64,000 nt of DNA, from positions 38,914 to 102,913 of the forward strand of contig CAINFC010000080.1 of NCBI GenBank assembly GCA_903847975.1. The letters run 5' to 3'. The translations under genes were made by a program, and so were the position numbers. Positions 15,920-24,778 of the stretch are shown piece after piece; position 1 is the stretch's first letter, and every line of letters starts with the position of its first letter. Source of the stretch: an uncultured Acidobacteriota bacterium. Its GTDB lineage: Bacteria > Acidobacteriota > UBA6911 > CAINFC01. Under the pieces are notes generated by a model that was not told where the DNA came from, did not search any database, and worked only from the letters and a program-made list of their open reading frames with translations.

Positions 15920-18493
15920 TTACTCCCCGTAAAGCACGAATCCTCCCCAGAAAAAGGGGTGGAGCAGGCCCTGTTTCTGGAGGCGCAGTTTGGCACGCCG
16001 CAGCGATTCCGAGGGAGGGAATTTCTTTTTGACCAGAAAATAATAGAAATGTTTCATCAGATCCATGGTGCTTTCGTCGCTTACTTCCCACAGGCTGACG
16101 AGAACTGCAGGAGTACCGGCATACATCACCGCCCGGGTCAGGCCGGTGACACCCTCTCCCGGTTCGATTTTCCCCTTGCCGGTTTCGCATGCGGAAAGCA
16201 CCACCAGACGGGCGTTCCAGTCCAGATGCATGAACTCCGGCAGCTCCAGGAATCCATCCTCGTCATCCCCGGGCCGGCGGGTGAGTGCCAGGGCCTGGTT
16301 TTCGCCGTCCCGCAGGCCATGGCAGGCGAAGTGAACGTACCTGTAGTTCTTCATTTCCGGTGCTTTGGCCGCTTTTTCTGTGGCAGCATCCTGCAGGAAG
16401 ATCCGCGGAGGCGGATTTTTTCCTGAGCGAAAAATCTGCCCGATCGCTCTTATTTCGTTGGCGGTTGCCGGCAGCCGGGGCAGAGAACCCATCTGCGCTT
16501 GCCAGCGGCTCTCCCGCACAAAAGGGCTATCGGGCCCGGCTTCCGGAGTAACGGATCGACTCCGGACGTCGCCGGCCGGCGACATCCCCGGAGAATAAGC
16601 CGGATCGCCGAACCCGACAAAAGTCCCCTCCGGGGCCATTTCCTTCCCGAATCTTCGCAACAGGGCCAGAATGCTGGCGCTTTGTATGTAGCGGATGTTG
16701 CGTGTTTCCGCCAGGTAGACCGTATGACCTTTCCTGATCCCTGCGGGGATGGCTTCCAGCGGGATCCGGGATAAAATTCCGTCCGGTACCAGAATCAGGG
16801 TGCTTCCCTGCCGCAGGCTTCCTTCCCAGGGAGAAAAAAGGGCATCATACAGCCGCTTCCCCGTTTCGGTTGTGCTTCGTCGTGTGCGGATCAGCTCCAG
16901 GAACCGCTCGCCATCGTTTTCCAGATCGGCTTTGGTCCGATTGATTTTCTGTGCCTCGATCCCTTCCCGGCGGATCAGAAAAACATAACTGGCTTTTTCG
17001 GAAAGGAAAAACTCCACCAGCACCTCGCCCGGCTGCAACACCTGATTCCTCAGTTCGCTGACGGCGACCGGCTGCGGATAATGAACCGAGGCAAAGCGCG
17101 GAGACTGCAGGCGTATGGCCTCCTCCAGGCGATTCATTTCCGCTTCCACCGACTTTCTTTGCTCGGCGAGCTGTTCCGGTTTAGGGGCACTGCCTTCGGC
17201 GGTACTTTTCGCCAGGGCCCGGGACAGGCCTGCATATTCCCGGTAGAGAGACTCCAGCTGTCCTACGTATTTTTCTTCCCGGCTGGCGGCGGATGTTCCT
17301 TTGCCGGCGGAGAGCTGGTCCAGAAATCCGCGGGCTTTCATCGCTTCCACGATCCGGAATCCCTGCTCGCTCAGGCCGTGCTCCAGGAAAAGATGGACGG
17401 CTTCTTCATAGCGCCGGTAGATCTTCTCCAGGAATTTTTTTTTCAAATCCGGCTGCCGGGAATGAGTCCGGACAATTTCCATGCGGTAAATCGTAGACTC
17501 TACCAGGGACCCGACCTCGGCTGTTTTTCCCAGACGGCAGAGCACCTTGGCTTTGTTGAGCATGCTGTAGGCGACCGACTCCGGGGCCCCCAGCCTCTCG
17601 TGCAGGGCCAGGGCCCGGTCGTACATGTCCAGAGCTCCGTCCAGATCACCGGTTTCGAAGCAGATATCGCCCCGGGCCCGCCATACGAGGCCTTGTCCCA
17701 TCAGCGACTGCCCCTTTTCAAAATAAGGCATGGCCCGATCCAGCATTTCCCTGGACGACGGGTAGTCCCGCGTTACAAAACGGATATTGGCGATGCTCCG
17801 CCAGACATTTCCCTGCCCGAGCGGAAAGTCCGCTTTGTCGAAGAGAGGCAGGGCCGCGGTGTACATGGCGACGGCCCGGTCATAATCCCGCTTCGAGAAA
17901 TAGTAATCGCCTCTGGCCAGCCAGACCTGTGCCTGTCCCCGATGATTTTCCGACTTTTCCAGAAGGCCCAGAGCCTGATCGAACAACTTCATTGCCGACT
18001 CATTGTCTCCGGATCGAATGCAGATCAGACCTTTGGTCAGCAAACTGTCTCCCTGTCCTTTGATAGCGCCGGACTCTGCATAGATTGCCAGTGCCCGGTC
18101 CCCCATGGCCATTGCCAGGGCGTGATCTCCAGACTGAAGGAAGGCATCGGACTTTCGCAGGAAGATTTCAGCCTGCTCCAGCCGGCTGCCGGCGGCTTCG
18201 AAAAGAGCCAGAGCCTGGTCATACGCCGCGATGGCAGCCTCATTGCTTCCTTCGACAACGAATTGGTTCGCCTCCTGCCGCAGGGATCCGGCGCGCCGAA
18301 GCAGGTCCTCCTGCCGCGGGATTTCCTGGTCCTTCCTCTCGGCCGCAACCTCTTTATTCAGTTTCCAGACCCCGCCCTCTCCTGCTGTGGCGGGAAAGAA
18401 AAAAAAGGATAAACAGAACAGCCGGGTGTAAAAACCAAAGGTTCGGAGGTGGACACGCGCAACCCAGTCCGTTTTCGAAATTATTACAGCCAT
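15920..18493 (-). CDS. exported TPR-CHAT (caspase-like) protein
   Basis: An 857-aa protein. N-terminal hydrophobic signal-like segment (FYTRLFCLSFFFFPATAG, about 21-38), then about eight TPR-type repeats with 'AIAAYDQALALFEAAGS', 'AMKLFDQALGLLEKSEN' and 'ALDMYDRALALHERLGA' (about 55-320). Next an alpha-helical linker, and a C-terminal CHAT domain (about 560-857) ending in the family-typical 'HPFFWGGFVLYGE'. The catalytic dyad is intact: H725 in YVHFACHG and C769 in VVLSACETG. CHAT domains are C80/separase-like cysteine peptidases controlled by their TPR partners. The target is unknown. It starts 186 nt from, and divergent to, an HTH-FHA/kinase/FecR-like operon, and lies upstream of a hybrid kinase. 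The apparent export signal is notable. No clear ribosome site precedes the ATG. Confidence 0.92.
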   Translation of the reverse strand: MAVIISKTDWVARVHLRTFGFYTRLFCLSFFFFPATAGEGGVWKLNKEVAAERKDQEIPRQEDLLRRAGSLRQEANQFVVEGSNEAAIAAYDQALALFEAAGSRLEQAEIFLRKSDAFLQSGDHALAMAMGDRALAIYAESGAIKGQGDSLLTKGLICIRSGDNESAMKLFDQALGLLEKSENHRGQAQVWLARGDYYFSKRDYDRAVAMYTAALPLFDKADFPLGQGNVWRSIANIRFVTRDYPSSREMLDRAMPYFEKGQSLMGQGLVWRARGDICFETGDLDGALDMYDRALALHERLGAPESVAYSMLNKAKVLCRLGKTAEVGSLVESTIYRMEIVRTHSRQPDLKKKFLEKIYRRYEEAVHLFLEHGLSEQGFRIVEAMKARGFLDQLSAGKGTSAASREEKYVGQLESLYREYAGLSRALAKSTAEGSAPKPEQLAEQRKSVEAEMNRLEEAIRLQSPRFASVHYPQPVAVSELRNQVLQPGEVLVEFFLSEKASYVFLIRREGIEAQKINRTKADLENDGERFLELIRTRRSTTETGKRLYDALFSPWEGSLRQGSTLILVPDGILSRIPLEAIPAGIRKGHTVYLAETRNIRYIQSASILALLRRFGKEMAPEGTFVGFGDPAYSPGMSPAGDVRSRSVTPEAGPDSPFVRESRWQAQMGSLPRLPATANEIRAIGQIFRSGKNPPPRIFLQDAATEKAAKAPEMKNYRYVHFACHGLRDGENQALALTRRPGDDEDGFLELPEFMHLDWNARLVVLSACETGKGKIEPGEGVTGLTRAVMYAGTPAVLVSLWEVSDESTMDLMKHFYYFLVKKKFPPSESLRRAKLRLQKQGLLHPFFWGGFVLYGE

Positions 18494-18640
18494 GATATGG
18501 TATTAGGATTCTTTTTTTTCCAAAAATGCAATGCTTTTAATGGGAAAATGGGATCTGGATCACAAAAAGATAAGAAATTCAATCAGGAACGGCATTATTC
18601 GGACAAAATATCCCACAGCGGACTTCTCTTGCAACCGGTC

Positions 18641-18656
18641 TGTCGAAAGATCGACA
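18641..18656. promoter_or_regulatory. inverted repeat in divergent control region
   Basis: TGTCGA AAGA TCGACA, perfect 6-bp arms, 23 nt before the FHA gene start and in the only intergenic space between the CHAT gene and the FHA-kinase operon. It could be an operator or a small leader hairpin. Confidence 0.4.
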
Positions 18657-18679
18657 TTTAACACTTTGCTCAGGATTTT

Positions 18680-19237
18680 ATGGAAAGAAGAAAACTGGAC
18701 AATTGGAAACAGATTGCCGCCTTTCTGGGATGCAGCGAGCGGACTGCCAAACGCTATCAGTTGAAGGGACTTCCGGTTCATTATGTCGCCGGGCACCAGT
18801 TGCAGAGGGTTTATGCCTACACGGACGAGATTACCGCCTGGATCGGATTCGAGCAAAGGAATCATGCCATGCTGCCGGTAATGGATGGAGACCAGGAAAA
18901 GGAGGTTTTGCCGGATCCCGCTCTGGCGCCCTACTGCCTGGTGGGTATCGGGGGAAAACCAAAAGGCAGAATCATTCCTCTGGAGCACGCGGCAACCAGA
19001 GTCGGGAGAGAATCGGACAATCATATCGTCCTGACGGAAACGGATGTCAGCCGCCATCATGCGCTTTTGCTCTTTGAGGGCGGGCGCTTCCAGGTTCGGG
19101 ACCTGAAGAGCAAGAACGGCACATTTGTCAACAGCCGTCGAATGGAAGAAATGAAAATAAGCGTTGGGGACCGGGTCCGCTTCGGCGATGCGGCGGAGTT
19201 CCTTCTCCAGGACATTCATTCCACCGAAACCTGCTGA
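18680..19237 (+). CDS. HTH-FHA domain protein
   Basis: A 185-aa cytoplasmic protein. Residues 1-55 form a helix-turn-helix, 'LDNWKQIAAFLGCSERTAKRYQ' followed by 'GLPVH', a DNA-binding-like module common at the N-terminus of acidobacterial signalling proteins. Residues 95-175 form a forkhead-associated domain with 'RVGRESDNHIVL', 'VSRHHALL' and 'DLKSKNGTFVN', carrying the Arg, Ser, His and Asn residues that bind phosphothreonine. AGGA precedes the ATG at short spacing. It lies just upstream of the Ser/Thr kinase gene, so it is the obvious phospho-dependent partner or substrate of that kinase, and could couple phosphorylation to transcription. Confidence 0.9.
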   Translation: MERRKLDNWKQIAAFLGCSERTAKRYQLKGLPVHYVAGHQLQRVYAYTDEITAWIGFEQRNHAMLPVMDGDQEKEVLPDPALAPYCLVGIGGKPKGRIIPLEHAATRVGRESDNHIVLTETDVSRHHALLLFEGGRFQVRDLKSKNGTFVNSRRMEEMKISVGDRVRFGDAAEFLLQDIHSTETC

Positions 19238-19256
19238 CCGGCCTCAAGATTTTCAA

Positions 19257-21458
19257 ATGCTGGAGCAGCCCGGCAGGAAATTCGCTCACCCGGAAAGCGT
19301 TGAGAAGTCCTCTTTCGAAGGGGAAGAACTTCTTGGTTCGCTGATAGGATCGCGCTATCGCCTGGAGAAACTTCTGGGCGGCGGGGGCATGGGAAAGGTT
19401 TTCCTGGCAAGGCATGTGGATCTTCATAAAACCTTCGCCCTGAAGCTGATTTCAGCCCGGGTCCGGGACAGGCCCGAAGCGGTATCCCGCTTTCAGACGG
19501 AGGCGCTTTCTCTGGGGCGGTTGGACCATGCCGGTATAGTTCGGGTTTCCGACTACGGACTGGATCCCGGCCTCGGGAACCTGCCCTACCTGGTGATGGA
19601 GTATCTCCCGGGAAAAACCCTGGGGACCCTGCTGGAAGGAGGTCCGCCTGCCTGGAACCAGGCGCTCGCCATTCTGATGTCCGTTGCGGAGGCAATGGAT
19701 TTTGCCCATGAAAACGGGATCATCCACCGGGACCTGAAGCCGGCCAATATTTTCATCATGAATCAGGAGAAGGGACCTCCCGCCGTCAAAATCGTAGATT
19801 TCGGGCTGGCCAGGATCCTGGATTCAGATTCGGAACCGGATATTGTGCCAGCGGATTCGGACACGGCCAAAGCAGGATTTGTGGAAGGGGTCCATGCGGA
19901 CTTCCTGGGCTGGCGGGCCGGGGAAAGCCCGGAGGATACGGAAGGAACACGGACGGCGGAAAGTCCGCTTTCCCGCCCGGCGGATATGTCCGGAGATAAG
20001 CTGTCCTGGTGTGGAACGTTTCTGGGAACGCCGCAATACCTCGCCCCGGAAGTGGTGTCCCAGAAAGGCGGTTCCGCGGCAGACATGTATGCTTTCGGGC
20101 TGATCGCCTTCGAACTGCTGACCGGAAAGCGGCCGTTTTCCGGAAATGCCGCCGAACTGATCCGGCAGCACCTCTGCTGCCGGCCGCCGGCCCCTTCGTC
20201 GGTCTGCGCTCATTTTCCTCCGGAAGCGGACCGCTGCATTCTGGATGCCCTGCAAAAGGATCCTGCGCTGCGTCCGCACCAGGCCAAACCCCTGGTTGCC
20301 GCGCTGGAAAAGGCTTTTCGACGCCAGGAGGAGGAGCGAATCCGTAAAAAGGCTCTGCCCTGCCACCTGGCTCTCTCCCTGCTGCTGGTGATTCTCTTTT
20401 TCATCGGCGGAAAACTCTTCCGCGGGCTTCCGCTGTCGGAGTGGATGGAAAATCAGTTTTTTGACTGGGCCGGGCAGTTTAAGCGGCTGGAACCCCTGGA
20501 TCCGAGAATCGTCCTGACCCTGGTTCCGGAGGAGTTCTGGACACAGACGGATAATCTGGATGCCGAGAGGTTTTCACAGACCGTCGAGGCGATTTTCGCC
20601 GCGGATGCTGCCGCTGTGTCGGTCGACCTGATTCTCCCGGAACGGTTCAGCCGGGCACCCGGATTCGCGCGCCTCATTCTTCGCCACGGAGAACGGATAC
20701 GGCTCTCCAGGATGTTTCTGGAGGATGGACGGATGAAAGGCATGGAGTGCGTTCAGGGTCTGATTGCCTCCGCCCTGGGTCTGGACCGGCTGGACCGCCT
20801 GTTCTGCTACGTCAATGTCCAGGCGGACGGGGACGGAATCGTCCGAAGATACCGCCTGCGGATACGGGATCAGAGCGGCCGGTTTCATGAATCCCTGGGT
20901 CTGGGAAGCACCCGGCTGCTGGCGCCCGCGGTCCGCACGATGGATCTCGAGGGAGAAGGGATTCAATGGCTGAATCCGGGTTTGGAATGGAGCCGCCGGA
21001 TGGTTCCCTGGGAGCAGTTGGAGGGGCTGCTGGAACGCGATCCCGCTAATTTCCGCGGCACTTTGGTTTTTATCGGCGGCAAATCGGAATACCAGGAGGA
21101 TGTCCTCCGCTTGCCTCCTCGGCCCGGCCTGCCTGCGAGCCTGCCAGGCCTGGCGATTCATGCCAATATCACCGATGGGCTTCTGCACGGGCGGACCATT
21201 CAGCCGCTGAATTCATTGCGGGTCTGGCTCTTGCTTGGATGCTGGCCAATGCTTTGCTCTCTGGGGATCCTGCGCCGCTGGCTCGGCGGGTGGTTTTTGG
21301 GGGTTGCAATCTTCTCTCCACTTGGGTATATAATTACTACATTATCAGGTTTTGTGTTTTTCAACATGGCGATGGTAACGGTTGCGCCTGTCTGTGCAAC
21401 CATGTCTGTTTGCGTAACCGCCTTCTTTTTTCGTCAAAAGCCCGTGACAAGGTTTTGA
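19257..21458 (+). CDS. Ser/Thr protein kinase with CHASE2-like sensor
   Basis: About 733 aa from the ATG at 19257, 19 nt after the FHA gene. Alternative starts (TTG 19164, ATG 19188) would overlap that gene. Kinase domain residues 33-360: glycine loop LLGGGGMGKVF (39-49), VAIK-type Lys63, catalytic D159 in HRDLKPAN, DFG D181. The activation loop carries a long Asp/Glu-rich insertion (about 187-245) before 'GTPQYLAPE'. One membrane helix near 370, then an extracytoplasmic region with 'FFDWAGQFKRLEPLDPRIVLTLV' and 'AVSVDLILPE', typical of CHASE2 sensors, closed by three hydrophobic helices (about 650-725). It would sense outside and phosphorylate inside. Followed 29 nt later by a FecR-like exported protein. 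Confidence 0.92.
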   Translation: MLEQPGRKFAHPESVEKSSFEGEELLGSLIGSRYRLEKLLGGGGMGKVFLARHVDLHKTFALKLISARVRDRPEAVSRFQTEALSLGRLDHAGIVRVSDYGLDPGLGNLPYLVMEYLPGKTLGTLLEGGPPAWNQALAILMSVAEAMDFAHENGIIHRDLKPANIFIMNQEKGPPAVKIVDFGLARILDSDSEPDIVPADSDTAKAGFVEGVHADFLGWRAGESPEDTEGTRTAESPLSRPADMSGDKLSWCGTFLGTPQYLAPEVVSQKGGSAADMYAFGLIAFELLTGKRPFSGNAAELIRQHLCCRPPAPSSVCAHFPPEADRCILDALQKDPALRPHQAKPLVAALEKAFRRQEEERIRKKALPCHLALSLLLVILFFIGGKLFRGLPLSEWMENQFFDWAGQFKRLEPLDPRIVLTLVPEEFWTQTDNLDAERFSQTVEAIFAADAAAVSVDLILPERFSRAPGFARLILRHGERIRLSRMFLEDGRMKGMECVQGLIASALGLDRLDRLFCYVNVQADGDGIVRRYRLRIRDQSGRFHESLGLGSTRLLAPAVRTMDLEGEGIQWLNPGLEWSRRMVPWEQLEGLLERDPANFRGTLVFIGGKSEYQEDVLRLPPRPGLPASLPGLAIHANITDGLLHGRTIQPLNSLRVWLLLGCWPMLCSLGILRRWLGGWFLGVAIFSPLGYIITTLSGFVFFNMAMVTVAPVCATMSVCVTAFFFRQKPVTRF

Positions 21459-21487
21459 CGGTTTACGTCCCTGCGTGGGGGGGGGCA

Positions 21488-22357
21488 ATGAAAATCGGGC
21501 ATCGGATTGCTCTTTTAATCGTTCTGGTTTCTTCTTTTCTGCCTGCGGCTGAATTGCGGGCTGCGGAACGTCGCGATCCATTGGGTTTGGTCTGCTTTCT
21601 TTCCGGGAAAGTCCAGATGAAATTCACGCTGGGAAAGGTGACCCAAATGAAGCTATACGATGCCGTCGAGGATGGGACGGAGATAACCGCAGGGAAAGGG
21701 GCCCTGGTAAAGATAATCCTTTTTAGCGGGGAAACCTATCAATCTTCCGGCCCGTTCCGGCTGTCGGTCAGGAAAGGAGCCATTCATGCCTTGCGGGGTC
21801 GTCTGGAGCAAATGGCTCCGGTACATATCATGCCCCAGGTGGCCTTGACCGGACAACAGGAATTACCGGGACGACAGATGGCTGCCTCCCGCGTGCGGGG
21901 GATCGGGCCATGGATAATGCCCTGCGACCAGGCGGAATTCTCCTTGCCACAGGCGGAAAAAGGAGGAAAATATTATGTCCTGCTTACCGATTCCATGGGG
22001 GTGGAAGTGGTCTCTCTGCAATCGGACGGACCGGAAATCACGATTCCGGCAGGAGCGCTGGTTCCCGGGAAGGAATATTCCCTGACTGCCTGGTGGCGGA
22101 AAGAGCACGCGGAAAAAACTTTGATTTCCAAAGCCAGGCTGCAGACAATTCGGGACGAGGATGCACGGGCGAGAAAGGATCTGCAGGAAATCTACAGAAC
22201 CCGGGGGGAAGTGGCGGTTCTTCTTTTGGCTGCGGAGTTCGACCGCGTATTGGGCCTGCACCGTTTTGCACGGCAGGAATATGAGGAGGCCTTAAGCCGC
22301 TACCCGGATAATCCCGCCCTGCAGGGTGCCTCCGCCCGCTTTACGGTGCAGGAATAG
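21488..22357 (+). CDS. exported FecR-like / DUF928-like protein
   Basis: A 289-aa protein with a clear signal peptide (MKIGHRIALLIVLVSSFLPAAELRA). Residues 28-110 resemble a FecR/PEGA-type beta domain ('GLVCFLSGKVQMKF', 'DGTEITAGKGALVKIILFSGETY'). The middle, 'YYVLLTDSMGVEVVSLQSDGPEITIPAG' (split by short loops), resembles the extracellular segment found in proteins that accompany CHASE2 and CHAT genes in cyanobacteria. The tail is helical and TPR-like ('AEFDRVLGLHRFARQEYEEALSRYPDNPALQ'). Last gene of the FHA-kinase operon. The likely role is a periplasmic sensor or scaffold for the CHASE2-like part of the kinase. The family assignment is tentative. Confidence 0.7.
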   Translation: MKIGHRIALLIVLVSSFLPAAELRAAERRDPLGLVCFLSGKVQMKFTLGKVTQMKLYDAVEDGTEITAGKGALVKIILFSGETYQSSGPFRLSVRKGAIHALRGRLEQMAPVHIMPQVALTGQQELPGRQMAASRVRGIGPWIMPCDQAEFSLPQAEKGGKYYVLLTDSMGVEVVSLQSDGPEITIPAGALVPGKEYSLTAWWRKEHAEKTLISKARLQTIRDEDARARKDLQEIYRTRGEVAVLLLAAEFDRVLGLHRFARQEYEEALSRYPDNPALQGASARFTVQE

Positions 22358-22416
22358 GCGGGACCTGACCTGTTCCGGCAGACGGGTGGGGTAATTCGGA
22401 AGATCCGCAGGAAGAA

Positions 22417-22446
22417 GTTCGCAAAATGTCCCGACTTTGCCGGTTC
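22417..22446. repeat. two element ends abutting head to head
   Basis: GTTCGCAAAATGTC (22417-22430), two bases, then GACTTTGCCGGTTC (22433-22446), the inverted counterpart. These are the end motifs of the A/B/E/F elements with no interior. Element C2 lies next to it. The rest of 22358-22687 holds no gene. Confidence 0.55.
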
Positions 22447-22490
22447 ATCAGGGAGGATGGAGCCGTATCAGGGCCATCACGTCCGCCGGC

Positions 22491-22574
22491 AACAGGCCCT
22501 TCCGCTTTTCTTCCCGCTCTTTCTTTCTTCCTGTAAGGTCTTTTTTTCACAGGAAGACGGGAAGATCAGGAAGG
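22491..22574 (-). repeat. intergenic element C2
   Basis: Reverse-orientation copy of C1/C3: AGGCCCTTCCGCTTTTCTTC at one end and GGGAAGATCAGGAAGG at the other. CTTCCTGT (22527-22534) pairs exactly with ACAGGAAG (22549-22556). Lies between the 3' ends of the convergent FecR-like and MarR genes. Confidence 0.8.
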
Positions 22575-22687
22575 CAAAAAGGACCCATCCGTCTATTTCG
22601 GATGGGGAGGCGGACCTTTACCCAAGCGGTTGGGTGGCCCCGGGGGAAGGCCTTGCTTCCTCTTCGGCTGAAGCCTGCTGCAAACGG

Positions 22688-23257
22688 CTATGCGGATTGC
22701 TTGTCTTCGGCCGCTGTTCTGCGAACCGGGCAAGGCATCCGGATATCCGGTGCCAGCTTCTTTTCCCAATAGGGACGCAGCAAACGGGACAGCTGGTTCA
22801 GCCTGTCGTGGAGCTGGATCTTGTCTTCCGAGGTTAGCGGGGCGAAGACTTCATCGAAAAAGCGCGCAATCTCCGGAACCAGGTTCTCCATGAACTCGAT
22901 TCCCAGGGGTGTCAGCTCCGTCAGGCGCTTCCGGCGATCGCCTGCATGCTCCCTGCGGGCGACCAGCCCCTTTTTTACCAGACCTTCCACCAGGCCGGTG
23001 ACATTGGCGGGGCTGACCATCAGCAGCTCTCCCAGCTCTCCCTGAAGGTAGCCTTGTTCCTGCCGCAGATAGAGAACTTTCAGAACTTCCATCGACTGCG
23101 GCGTGATTCCCGATTTGGAAAAGGCGCGGTCCATGACCGAAAAAAGGATGTGATAGGCGTTGGACAAAGCGGCAACCATTTTTACGCTGGAGTGGTCCAG
23201 GCGCGGAAATCGCTCTTTGAACCTCAGGTTGATGGCTTCGGTGCAGGTATCCGTCAT
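22688..23257 (-). CDS. MarR family transcriptional regulator
   Basis: A 189-aa winged-helix dimer. Helix-turn-helix 'QGELGELLMVSPANVTGLVEGLVKKGLVAR' (about residues 73-103, shown by its ends) and the wing 'HAGDRRKRLTELTPLG', the DR-K/R-R wing signature of MarR. N-terminal and C-terminal helices form the dimer face. Located 50 nt after the RND outer-membrane gene on the same strand, so it is probably the last gene of the efflux operon and its autoregulator. MarR proteins usually repress until bound by an aromatic or phenolic ligand. A candidate operator is listed at 29258-29287. Confidence 0.92.
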   Translation of the reverse strand: MTDTCTEAINLRFKERFPRLDHSSVKMVAALSNAYHILFSVMDRAFSKSGITPQSMEVLKVLYLRQEQGYLQGELGELLMVSPANVTGLVEGLVKKGLVARREHAGDRRKRLTELTPLGIEFMENLVPEIARFFDEVFAPLTSEDKIQLHDRLNQLSRLLRPYWEKKLAPDIRMPCPVRRTAAEDKQSA

Positions 23258-23307
23258 GGTTGCCTCTTTTCTTCGATTATGCAGTTCCGGATGGTTCGGA
23301 TCCGCCG

Positions 23308-24777
23308 TCAGTTTTTGACGGTACCCTGTGCCGTGGCCGCCGCATCCTTGGTCATGGAAGAAGGCAAAGGTGCCTTTTCGGTAATTCCGCCCCCTCCGAG
23401 TGTTTTGTAAAGCGTCACACGGTTCGCCAGCCGCTGGGTGCGTAAAGCAAGCAGGCCCTGCTGGGCGGAGTAGAGCGACCGCTGGGCCACCAAAACCCCG
23501 AGATAACCGTCGATTCCCTGGTCGTAGCGGGCCTGGGAGAGGCGGAAGGCTGCTTCCAGGTCGCTCACCAGTGCCTGCTGGGCGTTGAGCTGGGCGGCGA
23601 GCGAGGAGCGCAGCGTCAAAGCATCGCTGACCTCGCGGAAGGCGGTCTGGATGGCTTTCTCATAGGCGGCCACCGCCAGGTCGCGATCGGTTTCCATGGC
23701 TTGATAGTTGGCTTTCCGAAGCCCGGCGTCGAACAGCGGCAGAGCCGCCTGGGGAGCGAAGCTCCAGGTGGCGGATCCCGGGGTAAACAGGTTGGTCAGA
23801 TCGCTGCTGGCTAATCCCGCTGCGGCGGTCAGGGAAATGCGCGGAAAGAAGCTGGCCCGGGCCACAGCGATATTGGCATAGGCGGCCTTGAGCTGATGTT
23901 CCGCCATGGCGATATCCGGCCGCTGCAGGAGAACGTCCGAAGCCAGCCGGGGGGCTATCTCCTTGCCTTCCACTACCCTGTTCAGCTCGGTGGGCATCAT
24001 CTCGCCCGCCACCGGGGCGCCCGCCAGCAGCTGTATGGCATTTTCATCCAGTCGTATCTGCCCGGTGTACCGGGCGATATCGGCCTGCGAGGCATCCACC
24101 AGGGCACGCGCCTGACGGACATCCAGTTCGGACCGCATTCCCGTTTCCGCGATGCGCCGGATGAGATCGTAGCTGGCCTGCTGGACTTCCAGCGTAGCCT
24201 GGGCCAGCTGCAGATACTCGCGATCGGCCGCCAGCGCCAGGCAGGCCTGAGCAATAGCGGCAACCAGCGAAATCTGCGTGGCCGACCGGGCCTGCTCCGT
24301 GGCCAGGTACTGCTCGAGAATGCCCGCTTTCAGGCTGCGGATCCTTCCGAAAAGGTCAAGCTCCCAGGAAGCCATACTCAATCCGACTCTGTAATCGGCT
24401 ACGGTCGAGGCTCGGTCGTTGGAGGAAAGATTCCTGGGAATCCGGTAGCCCTCGCCCGTGGCGGCAGCATTCAGTTGGGGAACCCGTTCGGCGCTCTGGA
24501 TGCGGTATAGTTCTTCCACTTTCTGAATATGCAGGGCCGCCATCCGCAGGTCTCTGTTCTGGGCCAGAGCCAGCTCGATGAGGCCTCGCAGCTTCGCGTC
24601 GGCAAAGAACTCTTTCCACCCGACTTCCGCAGCCGAAGGGGTGTCGGCGGCAGGAGTGGCTTCGGCTTCCGGCCAGGCTGCGGGGACCGGCATTTTGGGA
24701 CGGGAGTACTCCTGGGTCCGCGGGCAGCCGCACATCAGGAGCGACAAAACAAGAAGAGGAATCAGTTTTTTAATCAT
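23308..24777 (-). CDS. RND efflux outer-membrane lipoprotein, NodT/OprM type
   Basis: A 489-aa TolC-fold channel. Lipoprotein signal MIKKLIPLLVLSLLMCGC with C18 the likely acylated residue. Two OEP repeats with long coiled helices: 'ALAQNRDLRMAALHIQKVEELYRIQ' and 'RQARALVDASQADIARYTGQIRLDENAIQLLAG' regions in the first half, 'LQRPDIAMAEHQLKAAYANIAVARASFFPRI' in the second. The RPDI..AE..L.AA motif is the NodT family marker. It forms the outer-membrane exit of the pump encoded directly upstream (1 nt between genes). Confidence 0.95.
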   Translation of the reverse strand: MIKKLIPLLVLSLLMCGCPRTQEYSRPKMPVPAAWPEAEATPAADTPSAAEVGWKEFFADAKLRGLIELALAQNRDLRMAALHIQKVEELYRIQSAERVPQLNAAATGEGYRIPRNLSSNDRASTVADYRVGLSMASWELDLFGRIRSLKAGILEQYLATEQARSATQISLVAAIAQACLALAADREYLQLAQATLEVQQASYDLIRRIAETGMRSELDVRQARALVDASQADIARYTGQIRLDENAIQLLAGAPVAGEMMPTELNRVVEGKEIAPRLASDVLLQRPDIAMAEHQLKAAYANIAVARASFFPRISLTAAAGLASSDLTNLFTPGSATWSFAPQAALPLFDAGLRKANYQAMETDRDLAVAAYEKAIQTAFREVSDALTLRSSLAAQLNAQQALVSDLEAAFRLSQARYDQGIDGYLGVLVAQRSLYSAQQGLLALRTQRLANRVTLYKTLGGGGITEKAPLPSSMTKDAAATAQGTVKN

Positions 24778-24778
24778 T

